Shown here: piece by piece, positions 1 through 10,600 of the stretch
Layout: every line of letters starts with the position of its first letter
Numbering within the stretch: the first letter of the stretch is position 1
Assembly: GCA_947243795.1 (NCBI GenBank)
Contig: OX365938.1
Coordinates: 248,001-312,000, forward strand
Direction of reading: 5' to 3'
Length of the DNA: 64,000 nucleotides
DNA from: Saccharomyces uvarum
Taxonomy: Eukaryota > Ascomycota > Saccharomycetes > Saccharomycetales > Saccharomycetaceae
Made by a program: the position numbers and the translations under genes
Notes under the pieces: model-generated
What the model was told of the DNA's origin: nothing
The model's database searches: none
Seen by the model: the letters and a program-made list of their open reading frames with translations, nothing else

Positions 1-698
1 CTCCTGCAACCACGCTCTCCACGACCGGTGTAGAAGAGAGTCGCGATCGCGTTTGTGTCCAACCCACTCACCGCGCCTGTTTTGCGTCACTATGTCATAC
101 TTGCAACAGTGCAGCGATCGGCGCCACACCGAGGCATGGAGGACGGAAATAGACGGCCCGAGCTTCAGAGTAGCCGAGGTAAATATCACAAACCGCCTTA
201 GCTCCGAAGGGCAACTCCACAGGCACTAGGTGGGGCCCGGCCAAGGTCGCGAGGCTTGGACCGTGCGCGTTTCGAGCCCACAACACCCAGTGCCATGGCC
301 GGATCGGGCCATGTGATGGATTTCCGGCCTTCAAGAATGGCGAACGTAAATAGGAGCATGCCACGGACGCTCACTACAGCGGAAATTTCGCGCCTACTGC
401 CAGAAAATCTGGAACCATCCTTTTTCCTCTTTCTTGGATTTCCCCTTTCGTATTATTGCCCTTCTACAAGTACATTTCGGGAACCGTAGTCGAAGGCCAA
501 ACTAAAACAGGGCCATGCCCAAAAAACAAGAAAAAAACAACACTCATAAAATCATATATAAACCCTAGCTTCCTGCACCTTCAACAGTCTATTCTCTTGC
601 ACTTAAGTTTCCCCTTATTCCTTGTTCTTGGCTCTTCTATTGTTAGTATTCATCAAGAAAAAATAACTTCATCACACTCGCTACCTACATATCTAAAA
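1..698 (+). promoter_or_regulatory. Upstream region of CWP2
   Basis: No gene is supported here. The first ~400 bases are unusually G+C-rich for yeast and the last ~200 are A/T-rich with pyrimidine runs, as expected of a strong promoter and leader. A TATATAAA box at 555-562 lies about 137 bp before the CWP2 ATG. Open frames on both strands in the GC-rich part lack any recognisable protein features. Confidence 0.6.
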
Positions 699-1004
699 AT
701 GCAATTCTCTACTGTCGTTTCCGTCGCTTTCGTCGCCTTGGCCAACTTTGTTGCCGCTGAATCTGCTGCCGCCATCTCTCAAATCACTGATGGTCAAATC
801 CAAGCTACCACTGCTACCACCACTGCTCCAACCACCACTGCTGCTCCATCCACCACTGCTACCACTGCTGCTCCATCTTCCACTGTCGAAACCGTTTCTG
901 CTTCCAGCACTGAAACCGTTTCTCAACAAACTGAAAACGGTGCTGCTAAGGCCGCTGTCGGTATGGGTGCTGGTGCTCTAGCTGCCGCTGCTTTGTTGTT
1001 GTAA
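699..1004 (+). CDS. CWP2: Cwp2, GPI-anchored cell-wall mannoprotein
   Basis: The product is a 101-residue precursor of a major covalently bound cell-wall mannoprotein. It opens with a hydrophobic signal peptide (about residues 1-20, starting MQFSTVVSVAF). A single PIR-type motif (SQITDGQIQA) follows near residues 27-36, then a Ser/Thr/Ala/Pro-rich stretch suited to O-mannosylation, then a C-terminal GPI-attachment signal with a small-residue omega region and hydrophobic tail (GMGAGALAAAALLL). The frame is open further upstream to 456, but the ATG at 699 is the one that begins a signal peptide. The Ser/Thr region is longer than in S. cerevisiae Cwp2 (92 residues, from memory) because of repeated TTAAPS-type units. 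Tandem paralogue CWP1 lies next on the same strand. Confidence 0.96.
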   Translation: MQFSTVVSVAFVALANFVAAESAAAISQITDGQIQATTATTTAPTTTAAPSTTATTAAPSSTVETVSASSTETVSQQTENGAAKAAVGMGAGALAAAALLL

Positions 1005-2706
1005 GAAATTTGCTGATTTTCTACAATACGGCTTTTTTCCTATCTTATTCAAAATTTTCGGTTATACTAAGTAAGTGTTTGATTCCTTTTTTCTTTCGTT
1101 AAAATAATGCTATTATTTACATAAAATACTAAATAATTATTTTTTGATATTTAAACTGGTCGATACCCTTAAACACTTTCAACTTTACTTCAATGTCCTC
1201 CCCTCCCTCTCTTAGTCCATTGAATGGAGCGTCAAGAGTAGTCTTCGAGAACACGAATCGCACGTGATCAGGGCACTCACTTTTTTTTTTTCACTTAATT
1301 TAGTCTTGGCCATGCAGGATGATTTTCCTTCTTCCGCGCTTTTAGGTAGACACCATGCACGACGAGCAAACAAAAAGAAACTAGCACAGTCAAGACTGTT
1401 TCAGAGCGCTATCGTCGTCAAGAATGCTTCTTGGCCGGCGTTTTGGCCGGCGTCAACGAGAAAAAACAAAAGAGAAAAGAAAGCTGGGCATTTCTCTTTT
1501 TGTTTTTCTTTTTCCTTCCCTTTAGCCGTCCGTTTCTTGCCAAACACTGAGAATGTGCGGCAAGTTAGGCCGATTTCTTAGAAAAGAGTCGTAACATATC
1601 TTCTCCTTTTCCTCCCCCACTTGCATGCTTCCCTGCTTCAGTGGTCTTTTATTCATAGCGCCGTGGCATCGTGAATGCTTACTCATTATTCACCCAAAAG
1701 TTAAACAGGTTGGCGCGCCTTGCAAGCGTTGAGCGCCAGCCCATAAAACATAGTTGCACGCATATGATCGCGCGACACGCACCTGTAGACTAGCCTTGAA
1801 ATTTCTTAGCTCGGTCGAGCCGGTCAAGAATATATCTTCCTTTTACGTAGTATCAAGCGCTCCCTAAAATCTTGGGACCACGTATGGCCCTCTACAAAGA
1901 TTAGGGTGCGGAGCGAAAAATAGTGTTTCACGCTATTTACCTACATAACTGGGGCAAATCATGCTTCATAACAGTGTGGAAACCAGGACAGGAAAACGCG
2001 CATTATCTATTTATAGACACATGACCACAATTCTACATCTCACATGTTACCACCCAGAGCAACCCCGTAAGGCATACCATTATATTGAAAAAATTTCTCA
2101 GCCCAAGAATGTGAACGCACAGAACCCACCCACTTCATGTAGGTATTCAAAAATCCGATTTTTTAACCAAGTGTGTCCGATGCCAAGGACACGAAAATGG
2201 AAACAGATGTCCCAACTCGTAACGGAAATGATGTGCTCAGTGTGTTTGTACCCCTCTCGGAATTTTAAAAATAAACAAGTTTCTTCGGGGGAAAAAAAAA
2301 CACCTGGCTGCGCGGTGTTACCGTAGCCGAGACGGTATACGTAATAATTAAAAATAGCTTGTGCAGCAGGTCCCTGGGTGAAAAAGGGCCCCTGACCCGT
2401 TAGTCCGCGCCTGAACCTGCAGGTTGAACCCAATGGACGAAACCCCTCTGTAAAAACGTCTCGAAAGTGCCACAAAATAAAAACAACGACAAAAACATGT
2501 GCTGCGTACAACACAAGTTTCCTATGCACCCACCTAGCTCCCACATGCCTTGCTGGTCTCTTGCACAAAGATTTAATTTCGACTATTTAATGGCAGGCCA
2601 ATCTTGAAGTGTCTTCTCAATATTCCTTAGCTTTGTTCTTGGTTTGAAGGCGGAAAAAAAACTAAACTTAGTTAATAATATTTACAATAGCCTTAAACAC
2701 ACAACA
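1005..2706. promoter_or_regulatory. 1.7 kb intergenic region, CWP1 upstream
   Basis: No convincing gene. It holds the CWP2 3' end (T-rich, A/T-rich to ~1150) and a long CWP1 upstream region. A CACGTG E-box (Cbf1/Pho4-type core) sits at 1261-1266. A ten-base direct repeat TTGGCCGGCG occurs at 1431-1440 and 1443-1452. Open frames of 105, 121 and 156 codons here are low-complexity or lack family features, and I do not call them. Confidence 0.5.
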
Positions 2707-3432
2707 ATGAGATTTTCCACTGCTTTATCTGTCGCTTTGTTAGCCTTGGCCAAGATGGTCGTCGCCGATTCTGAAGAATTCGGTTTGTTAAGTATCCGTT
2801 CCGGTTCCGACCTACAATACTTGAGTGTTTACAGTGACAACGGCACTTTAAAGCTAGGTAGCGGTAGCAACTCTTTAGGCGCCACTGTCACCGATGACGG
2901 TAAGTTGAAGTTTGACGACGGCAAATACGCTGTTGTCAATGACGATGGTTCCTTCAAAGAAGGTTCTGAAAGCGATGCTGCCACGGGCTTCTCCATCAAA
3001 GACACTCATTTGAACTTCAAGACTTCTTCTGGGTTCTATGCGGTCAAGGACGATTCCTCTTACATCTTCTCTTCCAAGCAATCTAGCGATGCTACTGGAA
3101 TTGCCATCAGAGCTACCGGTAAGACCGGTTCGGCCGTTCCAGACTTTTCTCCAAATAATTCTACTTCCTCCACGTCCACCACAACATCCATTTCTATTTC
3201 TACTTCAGCTTCTGAATCTTCCAAGGTTTCCACCACCGAATCCACCAAGGTTTCCACCACAGCATCTGCTTCCAGTGCTAGTTCTGGTGTTGCTTCTGTC
3301 ATCTCCCAAATTACCGATGGCCAAATCCAAGCTCCACAAACGGTTTCCCAACAAACTGAAAATGGTGCTGTCAAGGCTACCGTCGGAATGGGTGCTGGTG
3401 CTTTAGCTGCCGCCGCCGCCTTGCTGCTGTAA
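2707..3432 (+). CDS. CWP1: Cwp1, GPI-anchored cell-wall mannoprotein
   Basis: The product is a 241-residue cell-wall mannoprotein precursor linked to beta-glucan. A signal peptide (MRFSTALSVALLALAKMVVA) precedes a conserved globular domain of about residues 21-150 (SEEFGLLSIRSGSDLQY onward). A Ser/Thr-rich stalk follows, then a PIR motif SQITDGQIQA near residue 200 and a GPI signal ending in AAAAALLL. The ATG at 2707 was chosen because it begins the signal peptide; the frame is open back to 2644 without one. The last ~40 residues are strikingly like Cwp2's. Codon use is strongly biased, as expected of an abundant wall protein. Confidence 0.96.
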   Translation: MRFSTALSVALLALAKMVVADSEEFGLLSIRSGSDLQYLSVYSDNGTLKLGSGSNSLGATVTDDGKLKFDDGKYAVVNDDGSFKEGSESDAATGFSIKDTHLNFKTSSGFYAVKDDSSYIFSSKQSSDATGIAIRATGKTGSAVPDFSPNNSTSSTSTTTSISISTSASESSKVSTTESTKVSTTASASSASSGVASVISQITDGQIQAPQTVSQQTENGAVKATVGMGAGALAAAAALLL

Positions 3433-3798
3433 GCATGAGAAGAAAATCTACATTCTCCACTCTGTCCTCCTTTAATCATTCTTTACATTTGAACATAGTT
3501 TTCTATATAATTATCCTCACCTTCTATAACCTGATCTAATATGAGAAAACCAATGACGTAGTCCTTTCACGACAACACCTTTGTAACACTTTTTTTGTAT
3601 GCATCTCATTTCCCCGGTTTAAGTGAAAAATTTAAACCTGTAGAAAAAAAAAAATCACATTCTGTATGGGAAACAAAAGAAAGAAAACCAAAGTAGCAAA
3701 TCACAAGCCTGAAGAGAGCGGAAACCATCGCCTCGATAAAGTCTGCTAGTAGGGCTAACCAAATTGTTAAAACTTAAGATTGGTTTAGGAAAACAAAA
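3433..3798. other. Intergenic CWP1-YJU2
   Basis: This holds the CWP1 3' UTR and the YJU2 promoter. It is A/T-rich, with an A9-type run near 3645 and no RNA gene or repeat that I can see. Confidence 0.5.
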
Positions 3799-4635
3799 AT
3801 GTCTGAAAGAAAAGCTATAAACAAGTACTATCCACCGGATTACAATCCGATGGAGGCTGAAAAGCAGACCAGGAAGATGTCCAAAAAACTGAAAACCATG
3901 AATAAGAGCCAAGCGTCGATTAGATTGATGACGCCTTTCAGTATGAGATGTTTAGAATGTAACGAATACATTCCCAAAAGTAGGAAGTTCAACGGTAAGA
4001 AGGAACTCCTAAAGGAGAAGTATTTGGACTCTATAAAAATCTACAGGCTAACCATATCATGTCCACGTTGTGCCAACTCCATTACATTTAGAACAGACCC
4101 TGGCACATCTGATTACGTGATGGAGGTCGGAGGTGTGAGAAACTATGTCCCACAGAAGCCCGATGATAAATCCGAACCTAAATCGGCAGCCGAAAGTATA
4201 GATGACACACTCCAGCGATTAGTACGGGAGAAGGAAACGGAACAGAACGAGAAATTGGGCATAAAGGACCAAACGGATGACAAGATGGATCTGCTGGAGA
4301 AACGACTGGCTAAGATTCAGCAAGAACAAGAAGACGACGAAGAATTGGAAAATCTGAGGAAAAGGAACCTAGAAATGGGGCAAAGGGCGGAAATGATAAA
4401 CCACAACAAACACTCTCAACAGGAAAAGGCAGTGACGTTGCATGAGCTTGACGACCTTGTGGAGCGAGCATTTGATAACCACAGACAGCATGCTGCCAAG
4501 ACAGAAGATGACCATGATAAAAAAAAGGCCCCACTGTTCAATCCCCTGGCCATCAAGGGAAGAGTGCAAAAGAAGAAGCTCTCGCGAACAAACCCATTGG
4601 GGATAGTCGTGAAGCGTGGGAACCCGCCCAAGTGA
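3799..4635 (+). CDS. YJU2: Yju2, CWC16-family pre-mRNA splicing factor
   Basis: The product is a 278-residue nuclear spliceosome component. Established role: it joins the Prp19-associated (NTC) complex and is needed for the first catalytic step after Prp2 action. The N-terminal third is highly conserved (MSERKAINKYYPPDYNP). It carries two CxxC pairs, C51/C54 (CLEC) and C88/C91 (CPRC), that form the CWC16 zinc site. The rest is a charged, predicted coiled-coil region (about 150-215) and a basic C-terminus. Length equals that of S. cerevisiae Yju2 as I remember it. The ATG begins the conserved N-terminus, so the start is secure. Confidence 0.95.
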   Translation: MSERKAINKYYPPDYNPMEAEKQTRKMSKKLKTMNKSQASIRLMTPFSMRCLECNEYIPKSRKFNGKKELLKEKYLDSIKIYRLTISCPRCANSITFRTDPGTSDYVMEVGGVRNYVPQKPDDKSEPKSAAESIDDTLQRLVREKETEQNEKLGIKDQTDDKMDLLEKRLAKIQQEQEDDEELENLRKRNLEMGQRAEMINHNKHSQQEKAVTLHELDDLVERAFDNHRQHAAKTEDDHDKKKAPLFNPLAIKGRVQKKKLSRTNPLGIVVKRGNPPK

Positions 4636-4869
4636 TGCTGTGCTTATAATTGGTATCACTCACACTACCTTGTGATGCGTGTTGCTTCTTTGCCAAAACA
4701 TCCATCGCTACTTACGAGGCGTGGCGGGGCCCCTTCGGACTTTATTTTTGCTTCCCGTTTCTTTGTTAAGTTTTCCTATAAGTGAATCAAAACACAGATA
4801 GATATACAGAAGAGACCATCGTTTACTGATGCAAGCAAGTCCCACAGATACAGGACAAAGAAGACAAAC

Positions 4870-5811
4870 ATGGTTGAGTATCCATATAAAGTGCAAACGA
4901 AAATCCCTGAACTGCAGTATGAGACGTTCGACGGTGCTAAATTCGGGTACATGCTTTGGCCCGTCCAGAATGGCACTAACGAGGTCAAAGGTAGAGTCTT
5001 GCTAGTCCACGGGTTTGGTGAGTACACAAAGATTCAATTCCGTCTTATGGACAACTTGTCCCTCAATGGGTACGAGTCATTCACCTTTGACCAAAGAGGC
5101 GCTGGTGTTACATCGCCGGGCAAATTGAAGGGTGTAACAAACGAGTACCAAGTGTTCAATGACCTTGAACATTTTGTGGAGAGAAACTTGAGCGAATGTA
5201 AAGCCAAGGGCATCCCCTTGTTCATGTGGGGGCATTCCATGGGAGGCGGTATTTGCTTAAACTATGCGTGCCAAGGTAAGCACAAGAACGAAATAAGCGG
5301 GTATATTGGTTCGGGGCCGTTAATAATCTTACATCCACACACTATGTACAGCAAGCCAACCCAAATAGCCGCCCCCTTACTGGCCAAGTTTCTGCCCAGA
5401 GTGAGGATCGACACCGGTTTAGACTTGAACGGTATGACGTCCGATAAAGCGTATCGCGATTTCTTGGGTAGCGACCCTATGTCCGTTCCATTGTACGGGT
5501 CATTCAGGCAGATCCATGACTTTATGCAACGTGGTGCTAAGCTGTACAAGAACGAGAACAACTACATCCAGAAGAACTTTGCCAAAAATAAACCCGTCAT
5601 TGTCATGCACGGGGAAGACGATACCATCAACGACCCCAAGGGGTCCAAGAAGTTCGTTCAGGACTGTCCTTCCAACGACAAGGAACTGAAGCTCTACCCG
5701 GGTGCAAGACACTCCATCTTCTCGCTAGAGACAGACGAAAATTTCAACACAGTGTTCAATGACTTAAAGCAGTGGCTGGACAAACACACAGCACCCGACG
5801 CTAAACCATAA
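4870..5811 (+). CDS. YJU3: Yju3, monoglyceride lipase
   Basis: The product is a 313-residue serine hydrolase that cleaves monoacylglycerols. In yeast it is found on lipid droplets and ER membranes. It has the alpha/beta-hydrolase layout: the oxyanion-hole HGFG motif at 48-51, the nucleophile elbow GHSMG with Ser123, the acid Asp251 (HGEDD) and the catalytic His281 (GARHS). These positions match the S. cerevisiae catalytic triad as I remember it. There is no signal peptide. The promoter shares the 234 bp gap after YJU2. Confidence 0.96.
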   Translation: MVEYPYKVQTKIPELQYETFDGAKFGYMLWPVQNGTNEVKGRVLLVHGFGEYTKIQFRLMDNLSLNGYESFTFDQRGAGVTSPGKLKGVTNEYQVFNDLEHFVERNLSECKAKGIPLFMWGHSMGGGICLNYACQGKHKNEISGYIGSGPLIILHPHTMYSKPTQIAAPLLAKFLPRVRIDTGLDLNGMTSDKAYRDFLGSDPMSVPLYGSFRQIHDFMQRGAKLYKNENNYIQKNFAKNKPVIVMHGEDDTINDPKGSKKFVQDCPSNDKELKLYPGARHSIFSLETDENFNTVFNDLKQWLDKHTAPDAKP

Positions 5812-6280
5812 ACTGGAACAGACCTAATTCATCAAACACAATATACATACACAAATAACTTTATAGCTCATAGAGGAATATCACTCGTAATTAAATGTAT
5901 GCAGAAATAAACTGTTAAAAGAAAAAGGAAAAGAAAAGCTACCTGACTGCCTTGTCGAAATTAAAAAAATGGAAAACGGCTCCCTTTTCCCCGGAATGGA
6001 AAATCGCATTATCCGTGCGGCGTTTTCTGAGGGAACGCCATGGTGACTAGTAAGCTTTTTAGTAGCCATCTGGGGGAGCTTTTGACTAATTTTTCCAATA
6101 ATGTAAGTGTTTTACTAGTGCGAATGGCGCTAAATGCAGAGTAAATTTGTTTTTGTTTTTTCCAACCCACCCTTACTATTTTGTTGTTATTATTATTGTT
6201 TTTTTGCTTGGGTTAGTGTTTCACACTACTGAACGAATAAGTGTGCCTCTACGTGAAAAGACTCACTACTACTGCCCAAA
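5812..6280 (+). promoter_or_regulatory. MBR1 upstream region with CCAAT box
   Basis: This gap of 469 bp contains no gene. A CCAAT pentamer at 6095-6099 (CCAATAAT context) is a candidate Hap2/3/4 site. That fits the known dependence of MBR1 on Hap regulators, but a single CCAAT is weak evidence. Confidence 0.35.
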
Positions 6281-7300
6281 ATGTGGACGGAGAAGCCAAC
6301 AGATAGACCACTATCTGCAAGAGAAACGAACGCTGACTGTTCTGGGAGTTCGATGGACGATATGGACTGCTTAAACTTTTTCGAAAGAGGTGTCCAGGAC
6401 CCATGCTGTGAGGCCTGCGACACTGAAGATGCAGATGATGAACTGAGAGCAAGGCTTGATAGTTTTAATTTTAAGTCTGATGCCACTCCTTGTATTGGGA
6501 AATGTCAACACATGCTAAACCCCCTGTGCAAAATTGATGAAATTCAACCGGCAAACTTGGAGTTAGCTCCTTCGAGAAACGGTTCGGTATCTGACGCAAA
6601 TTCAGATACAAATTCTATTGCGTCCTCCATTCATGACTCTAAAGACCCTAAATACGGAGCCATGCCCGGCTTGAGAAAGGCCAAAACAACTTCCTACTTC
6701 ACCTCCTCTTCCTCCAATAACACTACGATGAGAAACCCACTAAAAAAGTGTAATACAAACGTAAATGGTCTTTTGACGAATGGAAGAAACTCGAGTTCCT
6801 CAAGACAATCTATACCAGAGCTGTTCAATGGCGCATATACCAAAATGAAAAGCAATACATTAATGAAGACCGATACCCCCCATTTGGATTTATCATCCAA
6901 TTCACTTCAACATTCCAAAACAAAATCGTTCTCGCTACCTAGGTCAAGATCGAGGTCCTCGACCATAGCGATACCAACTCATCTGTATGGCCTGGAAAAG
7001 TACGTTTCTCCTGAATTAGACACTTTAACTGCCGATCCAGAAGTTGGCATTGGAAATTCTCCAAGTACAAGGCAGCGTGCACACTCATCCTCTTCTTCAT
7101 ACACTACAGGGGACACCAATCCACCCTCTCCAAATTCAAATAACTCATCAATGCTCAATTTCCCTCTAGGTGCAAATACGAATCAATGTAATTTATTTAG
7201 GCAGCAACAGCAGCAACAGCAATCTGCGAGATCAAGCTTTGGTGCTGGAAGGAAAAAGTCTTTTATCGAAATGTCATTGGCAAACTCATTTGCAGGATAG
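6281..7300 (+). CDS. MBR1: Mbr1, factor in mitochondrial function
   Basis: The product is a 339-residue protein of unknown biochemical activity. S. cerevisiae MBR1 and its whole-genome-duplication paralogue ISF1 affect respiratory growth and stress resistance. The N-terminus has a Cys-containing conserved patch (DPCCEACDTEDAD at about 41-53, then other cysteines near 69-84). The remainder is Ser/Asn-rich and probably disordered, with basic/Ser segments (SRSRSS) that look like kinase targets. A short poly-Gln run lies near 310 and the conserved end reads GRKKSFIEMSLA. Length matches S. cerevisiae. The first in-frame ATG of the conserved frame was used. Confidence 0.94.
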   Translation: MWTEKPTDRPLSARETNADCSGSSMDDMDCLNFFERGVQDPCCEACDTEDADDELRARLDSFNFKSDATPCIGKCQHMLNPLCKIDEIQPANLELAPSRNGSVSDANSDTNSIASSIHDSKDPKYGAMPGLRKAKTTSYFTSSSSNNTTMRNPLKKCNTNVNGLLTNGRNSSSSRQSIPELFNGAYTKMKSNTLMKTDTPHLDLSSNSLQHSKTKSFSLPRSRSRSSTIAIPTHLYGLEKYVSPELDTLTADPEVGIGNSPSTRQRAHSSSSSYTTGDTNPPSPNSNNSSMLNFPLGANTNQCNLFRQQQQQQQSARSSFGAGRKKSFIEMSLANSFAG

Positions 7301-7642
7301 CATCTCCATCATCCTAGAAATAACTCATTAATAATAACTACCATTCTTATTTATGATTATACTCCATTTCTCATCATTTTCTTTTTTATCATATATATTA
7401 TGTATCTATTTGTATCTTCCATTTGGTTTCAACACTCCATACATTTATCATAGTTAATAGTTTTTTCTATATAAACTTTTTCAGATCTTGATACGAAATC
7501 TTTCAGAAAAAAAAATACTGCTTTTCTCTTTTGATAGTACAAACGGCTACATATTATTACAAATGATAAATAAATAAAAACAAAAAATGAAACAAATTTA
7601 AATTCTTAACGTAAAAAAGTTTAGAAGTATCAATCAAGTCCC
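7301..7642. terminator. Convergent 3' ends of MBR1 and BUD2
   Basis: A very A/T-rich stretch lies between two convergent stop codons. It contains TA-rich efficiency-like elements and A/T runs typical of yeast polyadenylation regions. No other feature is seen. Confidence 0.5.
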
Positions 7643-10600
7643 CTAGGGTTCCTTTTTTTTCTTGAACCATTTCGTCAATTTACGAACATTTTGTTCTTTA
7701 GGTACATCTACAGTGGGAGTTTTTCTCATCATCCTCGATAAATTCGTGGGAGAAAATCTATTACCTAGACCATTTTTACCTGGGGGGCTGGAAGACGAAG
7801 GTGTCGTCGAATTATCCTTGCCATCATCGTTCAGTGATATCCCGTGTGTCGATGATCTGTTCGTACCCCTGGAAGCTTCAGTAACAACACTTTCAATAGT
7901 CAGAAATTTACTATAACTATCTCCAACGTTGTTGTTGAGTTTACTGCCAGTACCTTTTATAAAGAATTTTTGTAATTTTATAGAAGGCTGCTCCAATGAA
8001 GAATCACTCAGCAATTTAAGTGCAATAGCAGTACCCTCTTGTAATTCCTGATAGTAAATTTTAAAAGCCAGTAAAATGGAATATTTTTGATCTTCGAACA
8101 GACTATTCGAAGCACATTCGTAATCTGATAATCTTTTTGTAATACGATCAATTTTGTTGTAGAGTAAATAACACTCTTGTTCTAGTTCTTTCATCATATA
8201 TTTCTCCTCCTCCTGTGTCGCGAATGTGGAATGAGGTTTCACATTATTATTTGTGCTACTATTCAAACTATTTTGCTTGGGAACTCCGTCATCACTCTTA
8301 AGTAAGTCCATTAAATCGTCTCCAAAAACTTCTGTATTATTCTCAGTTATTCTCTCAAATTCTAACTCTCCAATTTCTGGCTTCGCCCCTACTGGTGAAT
8401 CTAAATCTTTCCTATCTATCAACAAATTCATACTACTGCTTGTAGACAGACCATCTCCCACTGTTGAATCTAGCTTTCCGTTATTTTCCATCCGGTTATC
8501 TTTTGCCATCTTATTTCCATTTTCTTGACTGAAATTAACAATCAAGTTGATAAGTTCAGTTTCTCTGGAATTCTTATCAATTAAAAAAGGGATCTGGGGC
8601 AAATCATTTAAGATTTCCTGATTAATGGGCAACTTAGGTCTTGTTCTACTAGAACTTAGATTCAATTTTTTGGAATTGAAATCTAGTTTCTTTTGTGTCA
8701 TCTTATCAATGTATTCTAACAACTCATCCTGCCTTTTATCAATAAAATGATTCATCCTCATTAACCAGGGCTCTTTGTTAGCAAACCGTGTTAATGTAGA
8801 TAAATTTAGTAAGACTTTGCTTATCAAAGTGAGATTTCTTCTTGATGTTTCATTTAAGTTTTCAGAAACATATTTAAACAGCTTAGGATTCAGTATAACC
8901 GGACAGAAAAACCTCAAAAACAACAATCCTGATATACCGTTTAAAATTATTTGTAATGTGTCTTCAGTACAAATTATCTCTAATTTCTTTCTAAAAATCT
9001 TCAAAACATTTCTAATCTCAAGGGGCAAGTCATTACTCGTTGCGTAAAGATTTTTCCAAATCTTCGTGACCCAGTAATACAATCTTTTATGATTATCCCC
9101 TAATATTCTTTCCTTCACGGTTTCATCTTCCTTTATTCTAGCAGGATCCAATTCACATGATTTGTTTGATTTAATAATGTCCTTCAAAATAGGGCCGAGC
9201 GCTTCATTCAAGTATTCATTGCCTACCCTGAAAAAATACTGCTCAGTTGATTTAGTCAAAATCGAATTACCACGGAATAAACTGTTGAAAATATGCTTTG
9301 AATCTAAATTTTTTTGATTTATTCTCGAAACTGTCCCGTCTATCTTAGCTAGTTCCTTGTCTATAAGAACATTAAACCAATCTTCTATTCGAGATATAGA
9401 TTGGAAAATATCCAGAAAAATTATAGATATTTGCATCAATTTATTGTCATTTTCCATTGATGAAGAAGATTTGTATATTAGATTTGAAATCATGGATAAG
9501 TTTAGATTAGCTAAAAGCTTTTCTAATTTGATAAAATTGGTGGATGGCAAAATAAAGTTTAAATTTGAGGAGAGTTTGATACAGATTGTACCGATTTGAA
9601 AATTTTGATTATCAACATCCATGATTGGCAATCTTGTTTCCTTATTATATTTCGCATCATTTATCATCTCCTGTGTAATCCTGATTTTACCAATCAACCG
9701 TAACCGCTTTTTGTTATTAGAGTTGTTAGGGTCATGAAATAGCTGCTTGATTTCCAGGTAAGAAGTATCAATTCTCAAAAGTTCGTCAAACTGAAACTCC
9801 TCTCTCCAAAATGGATTCGGTGAATTTGGAACCATTGATGTTCTAGCCCACGTATGACTCCAAGCCGTTATGTCAGTAAATATTGACGACGGTGTATTAT
9901 TCTTATCGTTTAAATTTATTGATTGAAAGTTAGCCTCCAATATAGAAAGCTTGAAACTATTTGATATTCTCATATCGTTTGATTTATCTGAGCCGGTCAT
10001 AGATACATATTCCGACCTAGCATATGATTGTAACGACACAAAACAATCTTCCAAGTCTATCCTTAAGGGGAATTGTATAATTATTTCTTGAGAGACATTA
10101 CTAGAGTTATTACTAGCAGAATTAATATTCTCTATGCAAAACTTTTCGAGATTTAACTGCTTTCGTAAGAGCGGCAATTCACCTAAAAATAAACAATTGT
10201 CATTCTGTAGAACAGAAGAGTCTAAAATTCTAATTTCTGACTTTAACAGTTGGGTAATGTTTAGTGAGTAGATTAGAGATCCGTCATTTTGTAAAAGAAG
10301 ATCTAGTATACCGTCTGATTTAAGCACGCCCATAGCCGAAAACCACCCTTTCCCGTTATTATTGCTGTTATTTATGTTAGGTTTATCTAAAGGATTCGTG
10401 GCCGGTGGAAGAGCAATATTTTTTACAATGGGTCCATAAACATTTAATTTATAGACCAACAAACTTTCTGGCTCCCCCAGTCTTCTTGAATTATATTCAT
10501 AGGGAGCCGATATCTGAAACTTGTTGAATATACCATTCGTCTTCATCGAGCTCCACCAAACCAAACACGTTAGCAATTTCTTAAAACTATCCCAGTTTTT

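Noticed and set aside
1264-1581. 105-codon frame between CWP2 and CWP1
   Set aside because: It starts with GTG, is rich in Phe/Lys from T/A runs, and has no similarity that I recognise.
2098-2568. 156-codon minus-strand frame upstream of CWP1
   Set aside because: No family features, promoter location; conservation would be needed to revive it.
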